A program made the translations under genes and the position numbers. A stretch of DNA of 64,000 bases from Bacteroidales bacterium (GTDB taxonomy: Bacteria; Bacteroidota; Bacteroidia; Bacteroidales; UBA3824), in assembly GCA_017541145.1 (NCBI GenBank), contig JAFXZT010000100.1, positions 1 through 64,000 of the forward strand. The letters are read 5' to 3'. The notes below the pieces were generated by a model. The model did not search any database, was not told the DNA's origin, and saw only the letters and a list, made by a program, of their open reading frames with translations. The first letter of the stretch is position 1. Each line of letters begins with the position of its first letter. This document shows, piece by piece, positions 17,876 to 26,905 of the stretch.

Positions 17876-20800
17876 TTATTCTTGTTTCAGACTTTTGATA
17901 TATTCGCTCGGTAACATCCCGAATTCGTCTTTGAAGTATTGACGGAAGTATAATTCGGAGTTCATGCCGACTTTGAATGCTATTTGCGAGATTGAATATT
18001 TGCCTTCAAGGATGTACGCTTCCGCTTTTTTCATTTTTATTTTGCGTAAATATTCGTTTGGACTTATTCCGGTCAACGCCTTAATTTTTCTGTAAAGCGT
18101 ACTGTTGCTCAAACAGAGTATTTGCGACAATGTTGAAACGTTGAATTCCGGATCTTCCAAATTTTGTTCGATTATTTTGTTGATATTCTCGATAAATTCC
18201 AAATCCAATTGGTTGAGACTTTGTAAAAATGTTTCGTGTTTTTTTGCATTGTCTTTGTCTTTCGGATTGGAATTCTTGAAGAATTTTGCCAACTGTTTTT
18301 GTTTGTCCAAAAGGTTTACAATGCGGCTTGTGAGCAGTGTGGCACTAAATGGTTTGGTGATATAACTGTCAGCTCCGGCTTCGTAACCTTCTGTTTTATC
18401 TTTCATTGTGTCTTTCGCTGTGAGCAAAATAATCGGAATATGCGATGTTCTGATATCGTTTTTCAATGTTTTGCAAAGTTCAATACCGTTTTTTACCGGC
18501 ATCATTATATCCGAAACCACAATATCAGGCAATTCTTTCAATGCTGTTTCTATGCCGTCTTTACCGTTTGTGGCTGTTAAAACATCGTATTTATCAGCAA
18601 GTGAATTTTTGATATAATCTTGTATATCAATATTATCTTCCACAATCAACAAAATCGGACGTTTGTTTTCTTCATTATTGTCCTGTGATGCGGTAGTGAT
18701 TTCGTTTTTGATGTTTTCTTCCGATTTTGGCTCTTCGTTTTCTACAGCATTGTCGGCGTGAAGTGCATCGGGATATTTTTCGTCAAGGCTCAGAAATACT
18801 GTAAATTTTGTGCCTTTGTTTTGTTCGCTTTGTACTGTAATTTTTCCCTTGTGAAGGTCAATCAGATTTTTTACAAGCGACAAACCAATGCCCGTGCCTG
18901 ATGCTTGGTGCGGACCTTGCTCTTGATAATAACGTTCAAAAATATGCGGCAATGCGCTTTCTGAAATTCCGTATCCGGTGTCTTCTATACCGATTTCTGC
19001 ATAATAACCGCTTTTGCGCAACGAGATTTTTATTATACCTTGTTCGGTGTATTTCATTGCGTTAGTAATCAAGTTGTCCAAAATCGTGATTATGCTCTGA
19101 CGGTCGAAATAGATTTCAAAATTGGTTTCTTCGATATCGCATTTTATTTCCACATTTTTGTTACGGTTTAGCTCTTGGAATTTTTTTACAGTATCTTCCA
19201 CTACCTGATTGAGCAAACCGCGACTTACACACAAACGTTTGTTGTGAGTTTCGGTTTTGCGGAAATCCATGAGATAATTTGTAAGTTTCAGCAATTGATG
19301 GCTGCTTTGATTTATTACATTGAGTTTTTTGGAAACCGCTTCTGAGAACGATTTGTCGTTGCACAAATCTTCCAACGGACCAACAATCAAGCTGAGCGGT
19401 GTACGTATTTCGTGAGCAATATTGGTGAAAAAGCGCATTCTTTCTTCGTTGAGAGCGTCTTGTTTTTCACGGTTTTGCTTTTCGGATTCCAATTGAGCTG
19501 TTATTTTTACTCTTCTGCGATATGCCAAAAACGACATCACAATAAAACTTATAAAAAGTAAGATGTAAATTACTTTTGCTAAAGTAGTGGAATACCACGG
19601 CGGAAGTATTTTTATTTTTAGTTTTGTTACATCATCGCTCCATTTTTGGTTTCGGAATCGGGTTTTTACGCAAATTGTATAAGTTCCCGGTTGGATATTT
19701 CGGAATGTAACATTTTTCGGGTCGGAAACTGTGTAATAATTCGATTCTTGACCTTCTATTTTGCATGAATATTCTATGATGTCTGAAAAAGCATAATTGT
19801 CAGTAAGAAACGATACTGAGAAATTGTTTTCGCTTGCATCGAGTATTACGCCTGACGAATCGTATTTTGAAATTATTTTTTGATTTCCCGGATTTTCAAC
19901 TGTTACGGGCAAAAATACTTTCATTCTGCCGATAATTGCTCTTGGCGGTACTTCGTTTGACAATACTCTGGCACAATCGAATCTGCAAAGTCCGTTTGCC
20001 GAACCGAAATTGATGTAACCGTTTTTATTTTTTGATGTCGCGCCCGAAGAAAATCCGCCGGCGGGAATTTTGTCGCGTGAATCGTAATTTACTATTCTCT
20101 TTTCTGATTCCAAATAGCATGAAATTCCGTTGTTGGTACTTATCCAAATATTATGAAATTTGTCTTCGTTGATAGCGCGGATATGAGCATTTGCCAATCC
20201 CTCGTTGCGTCCGAAAACTTTGTAGTCGAAACTTTGATGATTATCAAAACATACCATTCCTTCGCCGGTGGCTACCAAAATTCTGTTTTGAGAATCTTCT
20301 AAAAGGTGATTGATTGTATTGCTCGGAAATTTTTCGCCGGTATTAAAACTTTTTATCACTTTTAGGTCTTGATCCAAAATAAACAAGCCGCCGCCGAAAG
20401 TTCCTGCCCAAATATTTCCGTAAGTATCTCTTAATATGGTTCTTACCAAATTTTGCGGCAAATCGTAATGGGCTTCTACTTTTTTGGTATTGATATTAAT
20501 TTTGTAAACGCCGGTACTTGTGGCTACCAAAATATTTTGAGCATCGTATTCGCAAAAACTTCTTACGTCTATTTTTTTAAGGTCGTTCGGCAAAAAAGTT
20601 TCAAACTTTTCTGTTGAAATATCGTAAACAAATATCCCGTTGAAAAAAGTACCGAACCAAAGATTGCCGTTGCGGTCGCAATACGACGTTTGGATGCAAT
20701 CGCTTGTGATATTCGGCGTATTTCCCATGTTGTAAACTGCTATTCGTTGACATTTGTTATATACATTGAGGCCGCCACCGTCGGTTCCGAGCCAGATATT

Positions 20801-21973
20801 ATCGTCTTGGTCGGTTACTATAGAAAGTATGCTTTTGCACGTAAGACTGTTGGTAAATTGGCTGTTGTCGTTGATTGTAATTGCAGGTGTATAAGAGTAA
20901 CGACCGAAAATATTTCCGGCGGGATTTATAAAGTTGACTCCGCCCGACCAAATGCCGGTCCAGATATTTCCGTATTTATCGTTGGTAATACATCTTACCG
21001 AGTTGCCCGAAAGTCCTGAATCGCCGTAGCCTTCGGTTATGGTACTGAATTTTATATCTTGCGGCGAATTGAATTGTCCTTGAGGAATATCCAAAATCAC
21101 GATACCGCCCAATTCCAATGCTACCCAAAGTTTGTTGGGTTCTGCCATTTTTATATCAAATATAGAGCGGTCGCTAATGGCAGTTATAAAGTTGAAACGT
21201 TGAAATTTTCCTGAAGTGGGGTCAAATAGAGCAAGTCCGCTGCGGGTTCCCACCCAAATATTATTGTAATCGTCGATATAAATTGACAAAATTTCGTTGT
21301 CCTGAATCGATGTATTGTCGTTGGGATTGTGTACGTAGTTTTTGAATTCTCCTGTTTTCAGATTGTATGACGCAAAGCCTTGATGAATATATCCGATATA
21401 GATAACATCATCGTTGCTTTCTGTTACAGTCCAAATATTATCGAGTATCCAATTTTTTACAGTATTATGATTGTAATGAGTAAATTTATCATTTTTTTTG
21501 TCGTAATAATCTACACCGTTCCAATATGTTGCAATCCAAATATTTCCGTCTTTGGCGGGTACAATTTTGGTAACAGCTTCAGAGATAATGCCTTCGCCGT
21601 TTTCTTGCGGTTTATAGACTTTGAATTGGTTGGTATGATAATTATAAGCGTTAAGACCGGCACGTTGAGTTGCAATCCAAAGAATAGAATCTGTAGGATC
21701 GTCCAAAATGCAGTTGAGCTCGTTGCCGCTCAACCAATTGTCTACGCTGTTGTCGTCTTTTTTATAAAACTGCTCAAATTCGTTGCCGTCGAATCTGTTG
21801 AGACCTTCTTCGGTAGCAATCCACATACTGCCGGTTTTGTCTTGAACAATGCTCACTACAAAATTATTACTCAATCCTTGCTCTACTGTTAATTTTTTGA
21901 TAGAGAAATTTTGAGCTACAGCTGTTAGTTGTATCAAAAAAAGTAATAATGTGTATATATAATAACGTTTCAT
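17876..21973 (-). CDS. Hybrid two-component system regulator (HTCS) of the adjacent PUL
   Basis: The ATG at 21973 gives a clean signal peptide (MKRYYIYTLLLFLIQLTAVA); the in-frame ATG 42 codons upstream lies beyond the likely promoter. The 1365-aa protein has a periplasmic sensor of two beta-propellers with about 14 short repeats (WIATEEGLNRFDG type) and a Y_Y_Y domain (about 690-770), a membrane helix near 785-810, a HisKA domain with phosphorylated His854 (FTNIAHEIRTPLSL), an ATPase domain, a receiver with Asp1155 (VVSDIMMPVKNG), and a C-terminal AraC-type HTH pair (about 1260-1365). HTCS proteins bind an oligosaccharide in the periplasm and activate the linked PUL; it is divergent from that PUL. 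Confidence 0.95.
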   Translation of the reverse strand: MKRYYIYTLLLFLIQLTAVAQNFSIKKLTVEQGLSNNFVVSIVQDKTGSMWIATEEGLNRFDGNEFEQFYKKDDNSVDNWLSGNELNCILDDPTDSILWIATQRAGLNAYNYHTNQFKVYKPQENGEGIISEAVTKIVPAKDGNIWIATYWNGVDYYDKKNDKFTHYNHNTVKNWILDNIWTVTESNDDVIYIGYIHQGFASYNLKTGEFKNYVHNPNDNTSIQDNEILSIYIDDYNNIWVGTRSGLALFDPTSGKFQRFNFITAISDRSIFDIKMAEPNKLWVALELGGIVILDIPQGQFNSPQDIKFSTITEGYGDSGLSGNSVRCITNDKYGNIWTGIWSGGVNFINPAGNIFGRYSYTPAITINDNSQFTNSLTCKSILSIVTDQDDNIWLGTDGGGLNVYNKCQRIAVYNMGNTPNITSDCIQTSYCDRNGNLWFGTFFNGIFVYDISTEKFETFLPNDLKKIDVRSFCEYDAQNILVATSTGVYKININTKKVEAHYDLPQNLVRTILRDTYGNIWAGTFGGGLFILDQDLKVIKSFNTGEKFPSNTINHLLEDSQNRILVATGEGMVCFDNHQSFDYKVFGRNEGLANAHIRAINEDKFHNIWISTNNGISCYLESEKRIVNYDSRDKIPAGGFSSGATSKNKNGYINFGSANGLCRFDCARVLSNEVPPRAIIGRMKVFLPVTVENPGNQKIISKYDSSGVILDASENNFSVSFLTDNYAFSDIIEYSCKIEGQESNYYTVSDPKNVTFRNIQPGTYTICVKTRFRNQKWSDDVTKLKIKILPPWYSTTLAKVIYILLFISFIVMSFLAYRRRVKITAQLESEKQNREKQDALNEERMRFFTNIAHEIRTPLSLIVGPLEDLCNDKSFSEAVSKKLNVINQSSHQLLKLTNYLMDFRKTETHNKRLCVSRGLLNQVVEDTVKKFQELNRNKNVEIKCDIEETNFEIYFDRQSIITILDNLITNAMKYTEQGIIKISLRKSGYYAEIGIEDTGYGISESALPHIFERYYQEQGPHQASGTGIGLSLVKNLIDLHKGKITVQSEQNKGTKFTVFLSLDEKYPDALHADNAVENEEPKSEENIKNEITTASQDNNEENKRPILLIVEDNIDIQDYIKNSLADKYDVLTATNGKDGIETALKELPDIVVSDIMMPVKNGIELCKTLKNDIRTSHIPIILLTAKDTMKDKTEGYEAGADSYITKPFSATLLTSRIVNLLDKQKQLAKFFKNSNPKDKDNAKKHETFLQSLNQLDLEFIENINKIIEQNLEDPEFNVSTLSQILCLSNSTLYRKIKALTGISPNEYLRKIKMKKAEAYILEGKYSISQIAFKVGMNSELYFRQYFKDEFGMLPSEYIKSLKQE

Positions 21974-21999
21974 GAATTTTTGTGCTTTTTTGTAATGTG

Positions 22000-22007
22000 C
22001 AAAGATA
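22000..22007 (-). promoter_or_regulatory. -7 promoter box of the HTCS gene
   Basis: Minus strand TATCTTTG, a TAnnTTTG match 26 nt upstream of the ATG at 21973. It supports the shorter start. Confidence 0.55.
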
Positions 22008-22099
22008 TTAATATTTTTTAATTGTTGAAATTTTACTAAATTCTTTAACAAATAGTTTTTTTTCAGATTGATTTCAAAAATCATGCAATTATCGTGCAT

Positions 22100-22130
22100 G
22101 AATGATTTTAATATCTATTTTGATTGATTT
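22100..22130 (+). promoter_or_regulatory. Candidate HTCS operator, PUL copy
   Basis: A 31-bp stretch (starting GAATGATTTT and ending TTTTGATTGATTT) recurs at 31951-31981 with only three substitutions, all in the centre. In both places the element ends exactly 28 nt before a -7 box. The repeated TGAT units suggest two half-sites for an AraC-type dimer. Binding by the HTCS is inferred. Confidence 0.65.
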
Positions 22131-22158
22131 AAATATGTTAACAAATTTTCGATTAATG

Positions 22159-22166
22159 TAACTTTG
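22159..22166 (+). promoter_or_regulatory. -7 promoter box of the PUL operon
   Basis: TAACTTTG matches TAnnTTTG, 56 nt upstream of the first PUL gene. No -33 TTG is present at 19-21 nt, as expected for an activator-dependent promoter. Confidence 0.6.
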
Positions 22167-22222
22167 TTGCGTTAATTTACGTATAAAGAAAAAAAAAACC
22201 TTCTTAATAATTTAATATCTAT

Positions 22223-23770
22223 ATGAAAAAGACCATTTCAAAAAGACTTGTGTGGCTAGCATCTGCTGCTATCTTGGCCACCGCTCAAGTCGGTTGTGAG
22301 GACGACGGCTTTTCTGCTGTTGACAATCAAAACCCGTCAATCGCGCTTGAGGAATCTCTTATTCATTGGGAGTTCTCCAGGGAGTTTAGAGTTAAGGGTG
22401 TAATTACTGATGCCGATGGTATCAAAACTATCAATCTTCAAAACAAAGATTTGTATCTTAACAAGACTATTGATATTTTAGATATTTATGGTTCGGATGT
22501 TACTTCTTATGAGCTTGATTATAAGATTACACCTAACGATACACTTGCATACAGAGTAGAATCATTCCCTATCCTTATTACGGTAGAGGATTTAGTAGGT
22601 AATATCAATACTACTACTTTTACTGCACAAATGGACGGCGATTTTACTGATCCGAAGTTTACAGTGGAACCAAGTGAAGTTGTAAATGTTATTATGCCTT
22701 CATTTACATTAAAATTTGGTGTTTCGGATAATGTTATAATTAAAAAAGTTGTTGTTGATTTTCCTACTCTCAATCTTAAAGAGGAAATTGAAAACACTAG
22801 CAAAGAATATACTTATGCTAAGAGAATTCAAGTAGGTGATGAATATGGCGATTATGAAGGTGTAATTGCTGCTTACGATGCGTATGACAACAAAGTTGAG
22901 AAAAAAATTATTATTAGGAGAAGTGAACTTCAAGACTACGAAAAGATGTATCTTTGCGATGTAGCAGAAGAAGATCTTACTAAAGATATTTGTGGTGTTC
23001 CTATGCGTATAGATCACACCGGTGAATTTGAATATACCGCATATTATTATAACGAAACTGCCGGAACCGGTATTCGTTTCCTCCAACAAAAAGATACTTA
23101 CGGTCCTATCTGTTTCGGTAAAGATCCGAATAGTGATTTACTAACTCCTGATCCGGATGTTGCAGAACCAATTATACTCGATAAAGCAGGAGTTTATTAT
23201 AAAATTGTTTTTAATACAAAAGAAGGTATTTATACTGCAACTACATATACAATTGATGAGGCTGTTGACCCATTGCATATTGAGTTAGGTTCTCAAAAAT
23301 TGAATGTATGGGACGATCGAGGCAAATGGAATGCTGAATTAGGTGAATGGGAAGATCCTGATAATAATATTATATGGGGTGAATTTAATATTGGTATTTT
23401 ATCGGATGGAGAACCTAAGGATGTAAAAGATTTCTTTAAATATAACCCTAAAAATAAGCATATTATTGAAATTCTTAATTATCGTATTTCTGCTGGTCCT
23501 TTTGAGTTCCATCCTCATAATTGGCAGGCTTCTAATTGGTGGGACTATTATTCATGGAAACCTGAGAAAGCTACAGAGACAGATCCTGAAGTTTGGAAAT
23601 GGGTTGGTAAATATAAACGTCCTGATTATGATGTAGCAACTACTTCATACAACAATGCTGTTGAAGTTGGCAACCACGCAAAACTTACAATTCCAAAACC
23701 TGGTAAATACGACATCATTTTTGATATTCACTTGGGTCGTATGAAGATTGTACCTTCAAAAGAAAAATAA
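22223..23770 (+). CDS. Surface glycan-binding lipoprotein of the PUL (Ig-like domains)
   Basis: This 515-aa protein starts with a lipoprotein signal (Cys25 after ATAQVG). The mature part begins with DDG residues, typical of surface-exported Bacteroidota lipoproteins, then shows at least two Ig-like repeats (about 35-130 and 135-235) and a C-terminal domain (about 240-515) rich in Trp/Tyr (for example NWQASNWWDYYSWKPE) that could stack against sugars. It is the first gene of the PUL, 36 nt before susC, whereas such proteins usually follow susD. No catalytic motif is seen. The role as glycan binder is inferred from context and composition. Confidence 0.7.
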   Translation: MKKTISKRLVWLASAAILATAQVGCEDDGFSAVDNQNPSIALEESLIHWEFSREFRVKGVITDADGIKTINLQNKDLYLNKTIDILDIYGSDVTSYELDYKITPNDTLAYRVESFPILITVEDLVGNINTTTFTAQMDGDFTDPKFTVEPSEVVNVIMPSFTLKFGVSDNVIIKKVVVDFPTLNLKEEIENTSKEYTYAKRIQVGDEYGDYEGVIAAYDAYDNKVEKKIIIRRSELQDYEKMYLCDVAEEDLTKDICGVPMRIDHTGEFEYTAYYYNETAGTGIRFLQQKDTYGPICFGKDPNSDLLTPDPDVAEPIILDKAGVYYKIVFNTKEGIYTATTYTIDEAVDPLHIELGSQKLNVWDDRGKWNAELGEWEDPDNNIIWGEFNIGILSDGEPKDVKDFFKYNPKNKHIIEILNYRISAGPFEFHPHNWQASNWWDYYSWKPEKATETDPEVWKWVGKYKRPDYDVATTSYNNAVEVGNHAKLTIPKPGKYDIIFDIHLGRMKIVPSKEK

Positions 23771-23806
23771 CAATTTATTATGAATCTTAATATTTAAAAT
23801 AGAGAT

Positions 23807-26800
23807 ATGAGAAAAATATTAACATTACTAACGTTAATGCTGGTAAGTGTGACTCTATTCGCGCAGAAAATCACTTTATCAGGTAGGGTGACAGATAAAA
23901 CCGGTGAAATTCTTATCGGTGCTGTTGTTATGGAAAAAGGTACTACCAACGGTACTATTACCGATGTTGACGGACAATACAAACTTATGGTTGACAACGA
24001 AACTACTATTGTCTGTTCAATGATGGGTTTCCAGACAGAAGAAATTTCTGTTAATGGTATTTACCATTTGGATATTATTCTTAATGAAGATACTAAAAAT
24101 ATTGATGAAGTTGTGGTTATCGGTTACGGTACTGCAAAAAAATCTGATTTAACTTCAAGTATTTCTTCAGTTTCAAGTGAGGATATTACATCGTTTAATT
24201 CCGGTAATGCAATGAACGCTTTGCAGACTAAAGTAAACGGTGTGCAAATTTCATCTACAGGCAAACCGGGAGAAATTCCTCGTGTTATTATCCGTGGTGT
24301 TACTACAGTTAACGGTTCTAATCCGCTTTATGTAGTAGACGGTATGCCGGTTGGTGATAATATCAACTTCCTCAATCCTGAGGATATCGAATCAATGGAA
24401 GTTTTGAAAGATGCTTCGGCGTCTGCTATCTACGGTACAAGAGCTTCTAACGGTGTTGTGATTATTTCTACAAAGAAAGGTCAAGCCGGTAAAACTACAT
24501 TCCAATTTACTTCGTCTGTAGGTTTGAGCGTTATCGGTAATCCTGACATGGCTAAAGCTTCTGAATATGAAAAAGTTTTCAAAACTCGTTATACCAATGA
24601 CGAACAAGTTCCTGCTTATAAAGGTATTAATGATATTACCGATGCCGAAGGTACTGATTGGTGGAACGAAACTGTTGATAAATATGCAATGAGCCAAAGT
24701 TACAACCTTTCTTTCCAAGGTGGTACAGACAAATTGGTTTACAGCGGTAGTTTCGGTTACTATCGTTCTCATTCTCACTACAATTACGGTTGGTGGGACA
24801 AATTTACCGGTAGAGTTAATACAGAATATGTTTTTGACAGCAAGAGACGTTTTAAACTTGGTGTTGAATTGTCTCCGAAACTCGAACGTTGGGACGACAC
24901 TCCTAATTTGATGGGTGCAGCAATGGCAATGGATCCTACTACTCCTATTTTCCGTTATGATTGGGAAACTATTGACAACGAATTTTCTTGGTACGAACGT
25001 TCTCACAACAATCAGGAACACAACCCTGTTGCAAATCTTAAACGTCAGACCGGTCATTCTGATGAATACGGTCTCTTGATGAATCCGTATTTGAATATCG
25101 AAATTATCAAAGGTCTTACATTTAGAACTCAATTTGGTGACAATGCACGTTTCCGCTTGACTAACGGATTCGCTCCGGAATATTTTATTGATAACCTTGA
25201 AAAAACAGAAACTTCAACAGCTTCAAGAGAAATCGTAATTTGGAACGATTGGAACTGGACCAATACTTTGAGTTATCAGAAACTTTTTGCTGAAAGACAC
25301 AACGTAAATGCTATGGTTGGTTATACAATGGAAAAGTTCTCTGACTATAATATGAAAGGTAGCCGCGATGCTGTTCCTTCTAATAATGAAAATCTTCGTT
25401 ATGTATCTGCCGGTACTGAAAACCAAAAGGCAGAAGGTACAGATCACTTCTCAACACTTGTATCATACCTCGGTCGTGTGATGTACAATTATGATTCACG
25501 TTATTATTTAACTGCAAGTATCCGTTTCGACGGTTCAAGCAAATTCCCTGAAGGTAAGAAATTCGCAACATTCCCCGCAATATCAGGTGCTTGGAAAATT
25601 ACGGGCGAAGATTTTATGAAAAATCAGCAAATTTTCAGTAACTTGAAACTTCGTCTCGGTTGGGGTAAAGTTGGTAACCAATCAATTGACAACTCAGCTT
25701 ACCTTTCTACAATCGGTACAACATACTATGTAGTAAACGGTGATTTGGTAACAGGCTCTTATGTAAGCAGTACTGCAAATCCAAATATTCAGTGGGAAAC
25801 TGTAGAAGACTACAACATCGGTATGGATTTCGGTTTTATGAAAGACCGTTTGACAGCAACAATCGAACTTTATAAGAAGAAAACTTCTGACATGCTTTTG
25901 AAAGAATCTCACCTTTTGATTCTCGGTTATCCGGAATGGGGCGGACAGGTTTGGACAAATGTTGGTAGTATGGAAGCTACCGGTTGGGAACTTTCTCTTA
26001 GTTGGAAAGACACTCCTAAAAAAGATTTCAATTACGAAGTTGGAGTTAACCTCTCAGGTGTTAAAAACAAAGCAAAAGATTTAGGAACTTCTGATCCTAT
26101 TTTAACACAAGGATTCAATGGTGATTACATCATCCAAAACGAATCAGATGCAGAAATTTCAAGATTCTATGGTTATCAGACAGCCGGAATTTTCCAAAAT
26201 TGGGAAGAAGTTGCATCTTACACCAACGAACATGGCGAATTGTTGCAACCGAAAGCACAACCGGGTGATTTGATTTTTGTTGACCGCAACAAAGACGGCG
26301 AAATCAACGCCGAAGACAAAACATATCTAGGTAACGCATTCCCGAAACTATATATGGGTATCAATCTTGGAGCTAACTACAAGAATTGGGATTTCTCAAT
26401 GAACTTCTACGGTACATTTGGAAATGATATCTTCAACAAAACCAAAGGTTACTATTCCGGAGTTTCAGGTCAAAATGTTTGGGCTGGTACATACGAAAAG
26501 GCTTGGCATTATGAAGGACAAGATACTGACATCCCAAGACTTTCTTACAATGATGCCAACCAAAACTTTACAACAGTTAGTGACTGGTTCGTAGAAAACG
26601 GTTCTTATTTGAGATGCAAACAAATTCAATTCGGTTACACATTCCCGAAAGAGAAAATACATGTAGGAACACTTCGCGTTTCATTGTCAGCACAAAATCT
26701 CTTTACAATTACAAAGTATAGCGGTTTTGACCCCGAAACAGCTGCAACCGGCAGAGTTACAGAAAGCGGTGTTGACGGTGTTGCTTATCCAAATACAAGA

Positions 26801-26833
26801 ATTTTCTTATTCGGTGTTAATTTGAATTTCTAA
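23807..26833 (+). CDS. SusC-like TonB-dependent outer membrane transporter, PUL 1
   Basis: This 1008-aa protein imports oligosaccharides with its SusD lid. It has a signal peptide (about 1-19, cleavage near LFAQ), a carboxypeptidase-regulatory-like domain (about 22-100; ITLSGRVTDKTGEILIGAVV), a plug domain (about 115-225; NPLYVVDGMPVGD, MEVLKDASASAIYGTRASNGVV) and a 22-strand barrel ending in FGVNLNF. These are the SusC/RagA signatures. A hairpin of the AACCACGGAA type separates it from susD. Confidence 0.95.
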   Translation: MRKILTLLTLMLVSVTLFAQKITLSGRVTDKTGEILIGAVVMEKGTTNGTITDVDGQYKLMVDNETTIVCSMMGFQTEEISVNGIYHLDIILNEDTKNIDEVVVIGYGTAKKSDLTSSISSVSSEDITSFNSGNAMNALQTKVNGVQISSTGKPGEIPRVIIRGVTTVNGSNPLYVVDGMPVGDNINFLNPEDIESMEVLKDASASAIYGTRASNGVVIISTKKGQAGKTTFQFTSSVGLSVIGNPDMAKASEYEKVFKTRYTNDEQVPAYKGINDITDAEGTDWWNETVDKYAMSQSYNLSFQGGTDKLVYSGSFGYYRSHSHYNYGWWDKFTGRVNTEYVFDSKRRFKLGVELSPKLERWDDTPNLMGAAMAMDPTTPIFRYDWETIDNEFSWYERSHNNQEHNPVANLKRQTGHSDEYGLLMNPYLNIEIIKGLTFRTQFGDNARFRLTNGFAPEYFIDNLEKTETSTASREIVIWNDWNWTNTLSYQKLFAERHNVNAMVGYTMEKFSDYNMKGSRDAVPSNNENLRYVSAGTENQKAEGTDHFSTLVSYLGRVMYNYDSRYYLTASIRFDGSSKFPEGKKFATFPAISGAWKITGEDFMKNQQIFSNLKLRLGWGKVGNQSIDNSAYLSTIGTTYYVVNGDLVTGSYVSSTANPNIQWETVEDYNIGMDFGFMKDRLTATIELYKKKTSDMLLKESHLLILGYPEWGGQVWTNVGSMEATGWELSLSWKDTPKKDFNYEVGVNLSGVKNKAKDLGTSDPILTQGFNGDYIIQNESDAEISRFYGYQTAGIFQNWEEVASYTNEHGELLQPKAQPGDLIFVDRNKDGEINAEDKTYLGNAFPKLYMGINLGANYKNWDFSMNFYGTFGNDIFNKTKGYYSGVSGQNVWAGTYEKAWHYEGQDTDIPRLSYNDANQNFTTVSDWFVENGSYLRCKQIQFGYTFPKEKIHVGTLRVSLSAQNLFTITKYSGFDPETAATGRVTESGVDGVAYPNTRIFLFGVNLNF

Positions 26834-26847
26834 ATCGTATAATTTTT

Positions 26848-26888
26848 AACCACGGAAAAAAATACATTTAGTAAATATTTCCGTGGTT
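26848..26888 (+). other. Intercistronic hairpin 1 (AACCACGGAA stem), susC-susD
   Basis: AACCACGGAAA (26848-26858) pairs with TTTCCGTGGTT (26878-26888). The same stem recurs before both GH30 genes. No T-run follows; it sits just upstream of the susD start. Confidence 0.8.
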
Positions 26889-26905
26889 ATTAAAAAATAT
26901 CACAA

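Noticed and set aside
24392..25132. Long minus-strand open frame (246 codons) inside susC of PUL 1
   Set aside because: It is a shadow frame of a gene with a full set of SusC motifs; its translation is Arg/Thr/Phe-rich without motifs or promoter.
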